Shown: piece after piece, positions 49,493-59,151 of the stretch
Layout: every line of letters begins with the position of its first letter
How positions within the stretch are numbered: position 1 is the stretch's first letter
Assembly (NCBI GenBank): GCA_044841755.1
Contig: JAXOFM010000004.1
Location: forward strand, 248,001-312,000
Source of the DNA: CAZAPO01 sp044841755
Lineage (GTDB): Bacteria > Bacteroidota > Bacteroidia > Flavobacteriales > Flavobacteriaceae
Direction: 5' to 3'
DNA: 64,000 nt
Notes under the pieces: generated by a model
What the model saw: the letters and a program-made list of their open reading frames with translations, nothing else
The model's database searches: none
What the model was told of the DNA's origin: nothing
Made by a program: the position numbers and the translations under genes

Positions 49493-50335
49493 ATGATAGA
49501 CGTAAGTATAATATTTGTTAATTATAATACCAGAGAGTTAACAATAAATGCTATAAAATCAGTTTATGATTTTACTAAAACCATAAGGGTTGAAGTAATT
49601 GTAGTTGACAATGCATCATTAGATAATTCTGTACAGGCAATTAGACAAAAGTTTTCAGATGTTGTCCTTATAGAAAGTAAAGAGAATCTGGGATTTGGCA
49701 AAGGAAATAACAGAGGATTAGAAATTGCTAAAGGAAAATATATTTTCTTTTTAAATACAGATACATATCTTCTCAATAATGCTATTGAAGTTTTATTCTA
49801 TTTCATGGAAAATAATAAGAATAATAATGTAGCTGTTTGTGGAGCCAAATTATTTAAAGAAGACTTGTCAGCAAACGTGTCTGCAGGAATTTTCCCTAAT
49901 TATAGGCTATTTGTTAAAGGTTCATTTCTGAAATATTTGTATTCTGGTAATTACTATTCAGGAGTTGAGCGTAGAGAAATTCCTAATGAATTTACAAAAC
50001 CATTTGAAGTAGATTATGTTTCTGGAGCGGATTTTTTTGTAAGAAGATCAGTTTTGGATAGAACAGGTGGATTTGACAAGCGTTTTTTTATGTATGCAGA
50101 AGATGCCGAACTTTCATTTCGGATAAAACAGGCTTTGCCAAAAATGAAGAACATGATTGTTCCTAAAGCAAAGATTGTACATATTAGTCAGGGTTCATCG
50201 AAATCTGATAGTACGAGTAAAAAATTTAGACTGAGGTTTATAAGGAGTAGAGCCATTTTTTATAAAATTCATGAAGGAATTATACCAAGTTGTCTTTACT
50301 ATATTGTAAGTTTAAAAAGATTGTATTTTAATTAA
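49493..50335 (+). CDS. Glycosyltransferase family 2, rhamnosyltransferase-like
   Basis: A 280-residue GT2 enzyme: SIIFVNYNTRELTINAIKS, VIVVDNASLDNS, FGKGNNRGLEIAKGKYIFFLNTDTYLLNN (D-x-D as NTDT), and VDYVSGADFFVRRSVLDRTGGFDKRFFMYAEDAELSFR, a block typical of rhamnosyltransferase-type proteins (WbbL-like). Starts nine bases after the previous gene. It would transfer a hexose or deoxyhexose in the repeat unit. Confidence 0.9.
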   Translation: MIDVSIIFVNYNTRELTINAIKSVYDFTKTIRVEVIVVDNASLDNSVQAIRQKFSDVVLIESKENLGFGKGNNRGLEIAKGKYIFFLNTDTYLLNNAIEVLFYFMENNKNNNVAVCGAKLFKEDLSANVSAGIFPNYRLFVKGSFLKYLYSGNYYSGVERREIPNEFTKPFEVDYVSGADFFVRRSVLDRTGGFDKRFFMYAEDAELSFRIKQALPKMKNMIVPKAKIVHISQGSSKSDSTSKKFRLRFIRSRAIFYKIHEGIIPSCLYYIVSLKRLYFN

Positions 50336-50342
50336 AAATAGC

Positions 50343-51584
50343 TTGAAAATATTAGTTATCACAGAATCAATTGATGTAAACGATAGCAGTGCAACTAAAG
50401 GTAGAAATGCACTTATTAGAAATCTTAAAGAATCGGGAGTTGAGGTAAAAGTTTATCATTATACACGTAAGGATCTTATTCTAGAGGGAATAGACTGTGA
50501 GGCGATTAGGGAAAGAAAATTAACAATATTGTTTCTTTTAAGTAAAATACAGTTGTTATTTAAAAGATGGTTTAATTTGAATACAAATAAGTTTGTTGAA
50601 GAAAGATTTGGGTTTTCATTAACCTTTTTTAATGATGTTGCAAGCATTAAAAAAAGATTAAGAAGTGAAACTAACTTTAAGCCTGATTGGATTTTAACAC
50701 TGAGTAAAGCTGCTAGTTTCAGAACACATATGGCTCTACTAAGAATTCCGAAGTGGCACCATAAATGGTTAGCTTATATTCATGATCCATACCCAATGTG
50801 TTATTATCCAAACCCTTATAAATGGGATGAACCAGGGTATGAAAAAAAAGTAGAGTTTTTTGAGAAAGTCTCTAAAAAATCAGCTTATGTGATTTATCCA
50901 AGTCTACTTTTAAAAGAGTGGATGAATAAATATTATCCGCTTTTTATGGACAAAAGTATCATTATACCGCATCAAGTTTCAGAATCATTACATCATAAAA
51001 AAAAGGAAGTTCCTATATATTTTGATAAAAACAGCTTTACTATTTTCCATGCTGGAAGTTTGATGAAGCCACGAAACCCCAAAGGTTTGGTTGAGGCATT
51101 TCAATTATTCTTGAAGAATAACCCACAAGCTCGAAATGAAGTTCAATTACTTTTTATTGGGAAAAATGGATTTTATTTAAATTATTTAAATCATAAAAAA
51201 AATGAAATCCCTCAAATGTACGTTAGTGACGGATATGTAGATTTTAAAACTGTTTTGGCAATGCAAAAACGGGCTTCGGTCAATGTTATTATAGAAGCTA
51301 AAGCTGAAATTAGCCCATTTTTACCAGGTAAATTTGCTCACTGTATAATAGCTGACAAGCCAATATTACATTTAGGACCTACAAACAGTGAAACTATGAG
51401 GTTGCTCGGAAAAAACTATGATTATCATTCAAGCATTGATGATGTTAACGAAATTTATAACAAGATAGAGAGACTGTATAATTTATGGTTGAATAGTAAG
51501 GATATGTTATTCTTAGATAGAGAGGATTTAAAAGATTACTTATCTGTTACTAATTTAAAAAAAGTAATGTCAACGATTGGTTAA
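50343..51584 (+). CDS. Glycosyltransferase, GT-B type
   Basis: A 413-residue GT-B enzyme. It uses a TTG start followed by KILVITESIDVNDSS, a Rossmann-type opening. The acceptor half has LAYIHDPYPMCYYPNPYKW; the donor half has FTIFHAGSLMKPRNPKGLVEAF and, further on, EISPFLPGKFAHCIIADKPILHLGP, the GT4-like donor-binding region with a conserved E/P pattern. Most probably a GT4-like transferase; donor unknown. Confidence 0.82.
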   Translation: MKILVITESIDVNDSSATKGRNALIRNLKESGVEVKVYHYTRKDLILEGIDCEAIRERKLTILFLLSKIQLLFKRWFNLNTNKFVEERFGFSLTFFNDVASIKKRLRSETNFKPDWILTLSKAASFRTHMALLRIPKWHHKWLAYIHDPYPMCYYPNPYKWDEPGYEKKVEFFEKVSKKSAYVIYPSLLLKEWMNKYYPLFMDKSIIIPHQVSESLHHKKKEVPIYFDKNSFTIFHAGSLMKPRNPKGLVEAFQLFLKNNPQARNEVQLLFIGKNGFYLNYLNHKKNEIPQMYVSDGYVDFKTVLAMQKRASVNVIIEAKAEISPFLPGKFAHCIIADKPILHLGPTNSETMRLLGKNYDYHSSIDDVNEIYNKIERLYNLWLNSKDMLFLDREDLKDYLSVTNLKKVMSTIG

Positions 51585-51590
51585 AACTGA

Positions 51591-52520
51591 ATGACGGAAG
51601 TTACTATTATAATAACTACAAGGAATCGCCTTAAAGAATTGAAGTATACTCTTGAGAGAATAAGTTACTTGCTCCAAAGAAATGATACTTCTTGTATTAT
51701 CTGTGACGATGCTTCAGAAGATGATTCATTTAATTTTATTAAGGCTAATTATCCAGAAATAAAGTTGATAAAAAATGAAACTTTAAAGGGATTGATTTAT
51801 TCAAGAAATAGGATGATGAATTTAGTAAAAACCGAGTATATTATTTCTATTGATGATGACTTGAATTTTATATCTGAATATCCAACAGAAAAGATATTTG
51901 AGTATTTTAAAAGTAATGATAAATGTGCTGTTGTAAGTTTTAGAATATTTTGGAGTAAATTACCCCCTGTTTCTCATGGTACAGAAGAGAAGCCTTGTAG
52001 AATGAAAAGTTATGCAGGTGGAGCCCATGCCTTTAGAATGAGTGCATGGAAATCAATACCCAATTATCCAGATTGGTTTGTTTTTTATGGAGAAGAAAAT
52101 TTTGCTTCATTTCAGCTATTTAAAAAGGGATGGGAGATTCACTATCTCCCAGAAATTTTAGTTCATCATAGAGTTGATTTAAAAGGACGGAAAAAGAATA
52201 AAGATTATAAATTAAGATTAAGACGTTCTTTAAGATCTGGCTGGTATTTATATTTCTTGTTCTTCCCTCATGTAATGATTCCTAAGCGTTTTTTATATAC
52301 CTTGTGGATTCAGTTAAAAACCAAAGTATTTAGAGGAGATATTAGAGCTTTATTTGCAATTATCCAGGCGTTAGGAGATGTTGTTGTAAATTTACCTCGA
52401 TTGTTTAAATATTCGAATAGATTATCGGTGGAAGAGTATTCGGAGTACTCAAAACTTCCTGAAACTAAGCTATATTGGCACCCTATTAATGTTAATACAT
52501 TCGAAAATAAATCGTTATGA
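51591..52520 (+). CDS. Glycosyltransferase family 2
   Basis: A 309-residue GT2 enzyme: VTIIITTRNRLKELKYTLERI, CIICDDASEDDS, YSRNRMMNLVKTEYIISIDDDLNFI (D-x-D) and the AGGAHAFRMSAWK motif before the acceptor domain. The C-terminal 100 residues contain a hydrophobic/aromatic stretch (GWYLYFLFFPHVMIP), likely membrane contact. It overlaps the next methyltransferase gene by four bases (ATGA), so the two are coupled. Confidence 0.88.
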   Translation: MTEVTIIITTRNRLKELKYTLERISYLLQRNDTSCIICDDASEDDSFNFIKANYPEIKLIKNETLKGLIYSRNRMMNLVKTEYIISIDDDLNFISEYPTEKIFEYFKSNDKCAVVSFRIFWSKLPPVSHGTEEKPCRMKSYAGGAHAFRMSAWKSIPNYPDWFVFYGEENFASFQLFKKGWEIHYLPEILVHHRVDLKGRKKNKDYKLRLRRSLRSGWYLYFLFFPHVMIPKRFLYTLWIQLKTKVFRGDIRALFAIIQALGDVVVNLPRLFKYSNRLSVEEYSEYSKLPETKLYWHPINVNTFENKSL

Positions 52521-53164
52521 AATTTAGCGTTAAACCGTATGAAAATAGAGCCGTATTTGCCAACGAAATGTTAGACAAATATTTCAGTAAAGCACCTAAT
52601 AAGGTAGTTAGCGATATAGGAGCAGGATATGGTCATATGAAGCAAAAGATTGATGCTATTGGTGCCGAATGGCAACCTTTTGATTATTATCAAAAAATAG
52701 AAAGCTCAACCATTTGGGATTTAAATAATAAAATGCCAAAAACCGCAAAAAAAGCTGGTACTGCTATTTTTTTAGAGGTATTAGAGCATTTGGCAAATCC
52801 GTTATTATCTCTACAGCATATAGCTGACCATATTGTAGATGGAGGTTATTTAATATTAACTACTCCCAATCCACAGTCAAGCAAGAATATTATCAATCTG
52901 GCATTAAAAGGAACTCTATTTGCATTTCAGGAAAAACATTTAGAAGAGCATCATGTGTTTACACCTTGGGAGCACATCGTACGATTTTTTTTAGAAAATA
53001 CAGGTTTTGAGATATTAGAATATGCTGTTGTAGATACTGCATATACCAAACGAAAAAGGACATCAATAAAGGATGGGCTCAAATTTTTTTTAGAACGATT
53101 TTTAGAGAAGAGAAACCCTAAGGCCAAAGGAATGAGTTATGGTCTTGTAGCAATTAAGAAATAG
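52517..53164 (+). CDS. SAM-dependent methyltransferase
   Basis: A 215-residue class I methyltransferase. NKVVSDIGAGYGHMKQKI is the SAM loop, AIFLEVLEHLANPLLSLQHI the Methyltransf_11/23 active region, and DGGYLILTTPNPQSSKN the following strand. Coupled to the upstream GT2 gene by a 4-base overlap and three bases before neuB. It may methylate the nonulosonate-containing chain or its precursor. Confidence 0.87.
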   Translation: MKFSVKPYENRAVFANEMLDKYFSKAPNKVVSDIGAGYGHMKQKIDAIGAEWQPFDYYQKIESSTIWDLNNKMPKTAKKAGTAIFLEVLEHLANPLLSLQHIADHIVDGGYLILTTPNPQSSKNIINLALKGTLFAFQEKHLEEHHVFTPWEHIVRFFLENTGFEILEYAVVDTAYTKRKRTSIKDGLKFFLERFLEKRNPKAKGMSYGLVAIKK

Positions 53165-53167
53165 AAA

Positions 53168-54178
53168 ATGCAGAGAACATTCATTATAGCAGAAATTGCA
53201 CAAGCGCATCATGGTAACTTAAGCGTTGCGCGTGAGTATATCGATGCTTTAGCAAAAACGGGAGTTGATGCAATCAAATTTCAAACACATATCGCTGTAG
53301 CCGAAAGTAGTATACACGAACCATTCAGAATAAAATTTCCAACACATGACAAAACACGTTTTGATTATTGGAAACGTATGGAGTTTACCTTAAAGCAGTG
53401 GAAAGAACTAAAGAGTCATTGTGATGAAGTTGGATTAGAGTTTATGTCTTCACCATTTAGTAATGCTGCAGTAGATTTGTTAGAAGAAGTTGGCGTATCT
53501 CGCTATAAAATTGGCTCCGGAGAGGTAACCAATTTGTTGTTGTTAGAAAAAATTGTAGGAACGAAAAAACCTGTGATACTTTCATCCGGCATGAGTGACT
53601 TTTCTGAATTAGATAATGCTATCGCGTTTTTAAAAAAGAGAAAAGTTGAAGTATCTGTGTTGCAATGCACAACGTCTTATCCAACAGAACCAGAAGAGTT
53701 TGGGCTCAATGTTATTAATAAGCTAAAGCAGCGATATAACATACCAATAGGATTTTCAGATCACTCTGCACATATTGAAACTTGTATTGCTGCAGTGGCC
53801 TTAGGAGCTGAAATTATTGAATTTCATGCCGTTTTTAGTAAAGATGATCCTGGACCAGATACCACTTCTTCTTTAACTATAGATCAAATTCAAAGCTTAA
53901 CAAAAGCGATAAGGAACATTGAAAAAGCAATGAATAACCCAATTGATAAAGATGATATCTCAAAATTTGAGACACTAAAGAATATATTTGAAAAGTCACT
54001 TGCTGTGAATAAAGATCTTGTGAAAGGACATATGTTGACTTTTGAAGATCTAGAAGGTAAAAAACCTGCTGGACTTGGAATTAGTGCTTCGAAGTTTAAG
54101 GAGATAATAGGCAAACCTATAAATAGATCGATGCAACAATGGGAATTTTTAAACTTAACCGATTTGATAAATGAATAA
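53168..54178 (+). CDS. neuB: N-acetylneuraminate synthase family protein (NeuB)
   Basis: A 336-residue condensing enzyme: PEP plus an N-acyl-mannosamine-type sugar gives a nine-carbon nonulosonic acid. TIM-barrel motifs: FIIAEIAQAHHGN, DAIKFQTHIA, FMSSPFSNAAVDLLEEVGVSRYKIGSGEV, and VLQCTTSYPTEPEEFGLNVI with GFSDHSAH. The C-terminal SAF (antifreeze-like) domain ends in VKGHMLTFEDLEGKKPAGLGI. The members NeuB, LegI and PseI differ in acceptor sugar and cannot be told apart with certainty here. It overlaps neuC by eight bases. Confidence 0.92.
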   Translation: MQRTFIIAEIAQAHHGNLSVAREYIDALAKTGVDAIKFQTHIAVAESSIHEPFRIKFPTHDKTRFDYWKRMEFTLKQWKELKSHCDEVGLEFMSSPFSNAAVDLLEEVGVSRYKIGSGEVTNLLLLEKIVGTKKPVILSSGMSDFSELDNAIAFLKKRKVEVSVLQCTTSYPTEPEEFGLNVINKLKQRYNIPIGFSDHSAHIETCIAAVALGAEIIEFHAVFSKDDPGPDTTSSLTIDQIQSLTKAIRNIEKAMNNPIDKDDISKFETLKNIFEKSLAVNKDLVKGHMLTFEDLEGKKPAGLGISASKFKEIIGKPINRSMQQWEFLNLTDLINE

Positions 54179-55331
54179 AAGAAAGATTTGTGTTGTTGTT
54201 ACTGCAAGACCATCATATAGTAGAATAAAAACAGCTTTAAAAGCAATGCAAGAGCATCCATCACTCGAATTACAATTAGTAGTGGCTGGTTCAGCTTTAT
54301 TAGATAGATATGGAAATGCTGTCAATTACATTGAAGAAGACGGATTTAACATTAATGCTAAAGTGTTTATGGTGCTTGAAGGAGAGAATAAAACATCAAT
54401 GGCTAAGACTACTGGATTAGGAGTTATGGAGCTGGCAAATATCTTTTATAATCTTAAACCAGATGCAGTAGTTACCATTGCAGACAGATTTGAAACCATA
54501 GCTACATCAATAGCAGCAGCATATCAAAATATACCGCTAATTCATGTTCAAGGAGGTGAAGTAACTGGGAATATTGATGAAAAAGTAAGACATGCCAATA
54601 CAAAGCTGGCAGATATTCATTTGGTAGCTTCAGAAGATGCAAAAGATCGACTTATAAAAATGGGAGAAGAAGCTAGTTATGTTTTTAATACAGGGTGCCC
54701 ATCAATAGATATTGCTTATCAGGTTAATAAATCACCAGCATTAAATTTTGATCCAATAAAAAAATATGGAGGAGTAGGACAAGATATTGACTGGGAGGAT
54801 GGGTATTTGGTAGTCATGCAACATCCAGTTACTACAGAGTACAATATGGCCAAAGAGCATGTTACGACAACATTAGAAGTAATTCACGAATTACAAATAC
54901 CTACATTTTGGTTCTGGCCTAATGTAGATGCTGGAGCAGATGGAACATCAAACGGAATAAGAACTTATAGAGAATTTCAAAACCCTAATAACATTCACTT
55001 CTTTAAGAACATGATTCCGGAAGATTTTTTGAGATTACTCATAAATAGCAAAGGTTTAGTTGGTAATTCAAGTGTTGGAATAAGAGAGTGTGCCTATTTG
55101 GGAGTGCCGGTTGTAAATCTTGGAACCAGACAAAATGGTAGGGCACGAGGTGAAAATGTAATGGACGTAGATTATAATAAAGAGGATATAAAGGAAGCTA
55201 TAATTGCTCATATAAATAATGATTCAAGTATTGATAGTGATTCAATTTACGGTATAGGAGACTCGGGAAAAAAGATAGCAGAAATATTAGCAGAGGTTGA
55301 ACTGCGATTTCATAAAACCATTACCTACTAA
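54171..55331 (+). CDS. neuC: Hydrolysing UDP-GlcNAc 2-epimerase (NeuC/LegG family)
   Basis: A 386-residue GT-B-fold epimerase that releases ManNAc (or a 2,4-diacetamido analogue) from a UDP-sugar. Motifs: ICVVVTARPSYSRIKTAL, VMQHPVTTEY, IHVQGGEVTGNIDEKVRHA and the late GNSSVGIRECAYLGVPVVNLGTRQNGR (family signature). Sits between neuB and neuA with overlaps, so the three genes form one pathway. NeuC versus LegG is not resolved by sequence reading. Confidence 0.91.
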   Translation: MNKRKICVVVTARPSYSRIKTALKAMQEHPSLELQLVVAGSALLDRYGNAVNYIEEDGFNINAKVFMVLEGENKTSMAKTTGLGVMELANIFYNLKPDAVVTIADRFETIATSIAAAYQNIPLIHVQGGEVTGNIDEKVRHANTKLADIHLVASEDAKDRLIKMGEEASYVFNTGCPSIDIAYQVNKSPALNFDPIKKYGGVGQDIDWEDGYLVVMQHPVTTEYNMAKEHVTTTLEVIHELQIPTFWFWPNVDAGADGTSNGIRTYREFQNPNNIHFFKNMIPEDFLRLLINSKGLVGNSSVGIRECAYLGVPVVNLGTRQNGRARGENVMDVDYNKEDIKEAIIAHINNDSSIDSDSIYGIGDSGKKIAEILAEVELRFHKTITY

Positions 55332-56029
55332 TGAGAGTTTTAGGATTAATACCAGCTAGAGGAGGAAGTAAAGGAATCCCTAATAAGAATAGTAAAAAAT
55401 TATTGGGTAAACCTTTAATGCAGTATACCATAGAAAGTGCTAAGGGTTCGCATTTATTAGATCGAGTTATATTTTCATCAGAAGATGAAAAACTTATAGA
55501 GCTGGCAAAAACTCTAGGTGTTGAGGTTCCTTTTGTTAGGCCTAGTGAATTAGCAACAGATATGGCAAGTTCACTCGATGTAGTTAAGCACGCAGTCAAA
55601 GAATTGTCTAGAAAGGGAGAAAAATACGATACTGTTTGTTTGCTACAAGTCACCAACCCTTTTAGAACCTTGACTTTTATAGATGAGGCAATTTCCAAGT
55701 TTGTGAATAGTAGAGCAGATTCGTTGATCTCAGTACTAGAAGTATCACATGAGTACAATCCGCATTGGGTATTTAAAACCAATGAAGATCAGAATTTGGA
55801 GTTGGCAACAAAAGATGAACAAATCATTAAACGCAGACAAGACCTTCCAAAAGCCTATTATAGAGATGGATCAATTTATATAACCAAGACAGAGGTAATT
55901 TTAAATCAAAACTCTCTTTTTGGAGACAGTATACACTATATCTTGTCAGATAAAAGTAGACACGTTAATATAGATACAGAGGAAGACTGGAAAAGAGCCG
56001 AAATGATAGCTAAAAAAATATTAGGTTGA
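55331..56029 (+). CDS. neuA: Acylneuraminate cytidylyltransferase (NeuA/LegF family)
   Basis: A 232-residue CMP-nonulosonate synthetase: LIPARGGSKGIPNKN (nucleotide loop with the conserved R and K), DRVIFSSEDEKLIE, VPFVRPSELATD, VCLLQVTNPFRTL, and the late YRDGSIYITK. It activates the NeuB product with CTP so that a transferase can add it to the chain. Overlaps neuC by one base (TAATG-type junction). Completes the NeuBCA set. Confidence 0.92.
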   Translation: MRVLGLIPARGGSKGIPNKNSKKLLGKPLMQYTIESAKGSHLLDRVIFSSEDEKLIELAKTLGVEVPFVRPSELATDMASSLDVVKHAVKELSRKGEKYDTVCLLQVTNPFRTLTFIDEAISKFVNSRADSLISVLEVSHEYNPHWVFKTNEDQNLELATKDEQIIKRRQDLPKAYYRDGSIYITKTEVILNQNSLFGDSIHYILSDKSRHVNIDTEEDWKRAEMIAKKILG

Positions 56030-56061
56030 GTGATATAATTGTGTTATTTAACAAACATTAA

Positions 56062-56970
56062 ATGAGGAAGAGGTTTGTTAAATATTGTAAACTGATTTTA
56101 CCTGAACCTTTTTTGGAAAGGCTAAAAGAATCAATGGAGAGGAGAAAGAATAGATTATTTCTAAAAAACTTGAGAAGAGAAATACTAACTTTTTATGAAA
56201 ATAAAAGCACTGATGAAGAAATTAAAGAGGTAATTGAATATTTAAAAGCTAACCCTGTTACAGTTTTTCCTTATGATTTTAAAAAAAAATATTCAGAAGA
56301 CTTTATTGAGGTATTTACTGATAAAAGTAATGAGCTTAAATATGTAATTCACGAGGATAAAAGATTGTATTTTAAAAGATCTTTGTCTGAAGAGGGAATA
56401 AAGAAATTGTATTTGGGTTTACAAATAGATCAGGATATAGAGTCTCCTCACTTATATCTCACTAAAGATTTTTATTTGGAGAGTCATGATGTTATTGCAG
56501 ACATTGGTGCAGCGGAAGGAAATTTTTCACTTTCAAATATTGAAAAGGTAAAAAAGGTTTATCTCTTTGAATATGATCAGGATTGGTTAGAAGCATTAAG
56601 AGCTACATTTGCACCATGGAGAGACAAAGTTGAGATTATTGATAAATATGTATCAAATGTTGATTCAGAGTCTACAATTACAATGAATACGTTCTTTGGT
56701 CAGAATCCAGATATAACATTTTTAAAAGTTGACATAGAAGGAAGCGAAGCACACTTTTTAGAGGGATTTAGTGAAATATTAGATAAGGATATGCAGATAA
56801 AAATAGCCTTGTGTACATACCATAAACAAAATGATGAAGAAGAATTTACAAAACTCCTTAGCAATTATGGATTTAAAGTAGTCCCATCCAATGGATACAT
56901 GATTTTTATTTATGATAAAAAGATCAATGTCCCATATTTAAGAAGAGGTTTATTACGAGCAATGAAATAG
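56062..56970 (+). CDS. FkbM family methyltransferase
   Basis: A 302-residue protein. The C-terminal half has the FkbM pattern: HDVIADIGAAEGNFSLSNIE, VYLFEYDQDWLEAL, and PDITFLKVDIEGSEAHFLEGF (the D-I-E-G block). About 150 N-terminal residues are helical and charged, unlike a minimal FkbM protein, and may bind the glycan. FkbM-type enzymes methylate sugars or capsular residues. Located right after neuA. Confidence 0.88.
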   Translation: MRKRFVKYCKLILPEPFLERLKESMERRKNRLFLKNLRREILTFYENKSTDEEIKEVIEYLKANPVTVFPYDFKKKYSEDFIEVFTDKSNELKYVIHEDKRLYFKRSLSEEGIKKLYLGLQIDQDIESPHLYLTKDFYLESHDVIADIGAAEGNFSLSNIEKVKKVYLFEYDQDWLEALRATFAPWRDKVEIIDKYVSNVDSESTITMNTFFGQNPDITFLKVDIEGSEAHFLEGFSEILDKDMQIKIALCTYHKQNDEEEFTKLLSNYGFKVVPSNGYMIFIYDKKINVPYLRRGLLRAMK

Positions 56971-56972
56971 CA

Positions 56973-57770
56973 TTGAATAAAAAAGATAGAATAGCAATAT
57001 TAACTACAGTAGCTAATTTTGAGCTATATAAGAAAACTTCTAGGTTCTTTCCTTCTAGTATTAAAAAATATGTAATTGATGGTAGCAATGGTATGCATGG
57101 TATTCATAGCATTGTTTATATGATGTTTAAGCTAAAAGATGAGGATATAGAATGGTTGATAATGGCAGATGAAGATGTGATTTTTGTGGATTCAGATTAT
57201 GTGTTTAAGATAATAGAAGATATGCAAACTAATAATATAACAGTTGCAGGAGTTAGAGATGGAGGTGTAGTAACGCATAGGAAAAAGAATCCATATGCTA
57301 TAAATACCTTTTTTTCAATACTGAATCTAAAAGAGATTTTACGAATATGGAATAAAAAAGAAGTACTTAAAAACCAATATATTTATGATAATGAATTTGA
57401 TGATGATTTATCAAGATTGAAAGGTTCATTTGATAAAAAGAGTTTATTTGAACCTTATTATTGTTTTTATTTTTGGTTAAGGAGACAAGGAAAAAAGATA
57501 CTGTTTTTAGATGCAAAAATGAATGAAGATGGAATTACGAATGAAGTATATTATAAGGCAGACAAATTGTTATATCACACATGGTATGCAAGGAGCTATG
57601 GTATAAATAAAAAACATACTGAAAGAATAAATAAGATTTTGGTAGGAGCTGAAAATACTAAACAAGAAGCAGAATATATAAACCCAATTTGTTTTAGGGA
57701 TAGTATGTTTTATCTAAAGAAGGTGATTAGGAAATATTACAAATACTTACTTCTAAAATTAGGTAGATGA
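56973..57770 (+). CDS. Putative glycosyltransferase-like protein
   Basis: A 265-residue protein starting with TTG. The opening KDRIAILTTVANFELYKKTSRFFPSSIKKYVIDGSNG and WLIMADEDVIFVDSDYVFKIIEDM (a D-E-D site in the place of D-x-D) suggest a GT-A-type fold. The rest (YCFYFWLRRQGKKILFLDAKMNEDG, LLYHTWYARSYG) is not diagnostic. I do not recognise a family with confidence; its position inside the gene run supports a role in glycan assembly. It overlaps the next gene by four bases. Confidence 0.68.
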   Translation: MNKKDRIAILTTVANFELYKKTSRFFPSSIKKYVIDGSNGMHGIHSIVYMMFKLKDEDIEWLIMADEDVIFVDSDYVFKIIEDMQTNNITVAGVRDGGVVTHRKKNPYAINTFFSILNLKEILRIWNKKEVLKNQYIYDNEFDDDLSRLKGSFDKKSLFEPYYCFYFWLRRQGKKILFLDAKMNEDGITNEVYYKADKLLYHTWYARSYGINKKHTERINKILVGAENTKQEAEYINPICFRDSMFYLKKVIRKYYKYLLLKLGR

Positions 57771-59149
57771 AAAAATTAGGTGTTGTTATTACCGATGGAG
57801 TAGGGTATCGTAATTTTGTGATGAGCGATTTTTTAAAAGAGGCTGCTACTTCATTTGAATCAATTGCGCTCTATTCAGGATTACCAAAAAGTACTTTAAA
57901 AGAGCATATATTACCCAATGTAAAGGTATATGAGCTGCCAGTTTTCAAGGAATCAAGGTTTACCTGGTTTTTAAGAAGATTAAAAGAAGTGGCGCATCTT
58001 CATAATCATAAAAGTAAAGCTTTCGGTCTTAATAGTAATTTAAGACGAAGCAGATCTAAACGATTAACTAAAAGAGGAGTATTAAACAATCTAGTTTATT
58101 TTATTACTTATTTATTTCATTCTGAAAAGGCAATTCGAAACTATGAAAAATGGCAATTCAGAAGTTTTAAAAGTAATGAGGTTACAAAAGCGTATTTAAA
58201 ACTTTTAAAGAGTGATCAACCAGATCTGTTATTTTTTACGCATCAAAGACCACCATATTTGGCACCAATATTAGCAATGTCTAAACAACTTAATATTCCA
58301 AATGTTGCCTTTATTTTTAGTTGGGATAATTTAGCTTCCAAAGGGAGGATGTTGGGCACCTTTAATAAGTATTTAGTCTGGAGTGATCTAATGAGTTCAG
58401 AATTATTAACATTTTATCCAAGGACAAAGAAAGAAAATGTAATGGTGGTAGGTACTCCACAATTTGAACCCTATGTTTTAGAAAACTATGTGGTAAATAG
58501 GGAAGATTTTTACAAAAAATTCGATCTGGAAAACAACAAAAAAATTATATGCTATAGCTGTGCAGATAGCTCTATAGGTAAGAACGATGAACATCATATA
58601 AGAGCATTATGGAACTATATTAAGAAGCATGATAACCTTCAATTATTAATAAGAACGTCTCCAGCCGAGGATGGTAAAAGATTTCAGAAGCTGAAGGAAG
58701 AAATACCAGAATTAAAATGGAATATTCCTAAATGGGTGCAAACAAGAGCAGATCATGCCGAAAGTTGGTCACAACGACTTCCAACCGAAGAAGACGTGTT
58801 AGACTTAAAAGCGATATTAACATTTAGCCATGTGAATGTAAATATGCTGTCAACCATGAGTTTAGATTTTATGTTGTTCGATAAGCCTGTTATTAATACC
58901 GTTTTTGGTAATGAAATCAATGGGCTTTATAATGACCAAAGGTTTTTAAACTATAAACATTATAAGCATGTTATTGATAGCGAATCGGTGACCATTGCAA
59001 AAAATGAAACCGATTTGCATCAACAGTTAGAAGAAGCATTAAATGAACCAGAGAAGAGATCCTTAAATAGAAAAGAAATATTGGCTTTGGAAATTGGTGC
59101 ACCATTAGTGGGCACTAGTAAACGACTTGTAAAAGCCTTATTGAGTTAA
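57767..59149 (+). CDS. GT-B-like glycosyltransferase, family unclear
   Basis: A 460-residue protein beginning KKLGVVITDGVGYRNFVMSD. Central FFTHQRPPYLAPILAM and VAFIFSWDNLASKGR, followed by VMVVGTPQFEPY, LLIRTSPAEDG and the late STMSLDFMLFDKPVINTVFG, which resemble CDP-glycerol transferase/UDP-glycosyltransferase donor domains. It could be the transferase for the activated nonulosonate or another chain sugar, but no diagnostic motif was seen. Placement a few genes after neuA is only suggestive. Confidence 0.7.
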   Translation: MKKLGVVITDGVGYRNFVMSDFLKEAATSFESIALYSGLPKSTLKEHILPNVKVYELPVFKESRFTWFLRRLKEVAHLHNHKSKAFGLNSNLRRSRSKRLTKRGVLNNLVYFITYLFHSEKAIRNYEKWQFRSFKSNEVTKAYLKLLKSDQPDLLFFTHQRPPYLAPILAMSKQLNIPNVAFIFSWDNLASKGRMLGTFNKYLVWSDLMSSELLTFYPRTKKENVMVVGTPQFEPYVLENYVVNREDFYKKFDLENNKKIICYSCADSSIGKNDEHHIRALWNYIKKHDNLQLLIRTSPAEDGKRFQKLKEEIPELKWNIPKWVQTRADHAESWSQRLPTEEDVLDLKAILTFSHVNVNMLSTMSLDFMLFDKPVINTVFGNEINGLYNDQRFLNYKHYKHVIDSESVTIAKNETDLHQQLEEALNEPEKRSLNRKEILALEIGAPLVGTSKRLVKALLS

Positions 59150-59151
59150 CT

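Noticed and set aside
55321..55782. 153-codon antisense frame over neuA
   Set aside because: neuA has full family motifs on the plus strand and tight operon junctions; the antisense frame has no recognisable product.
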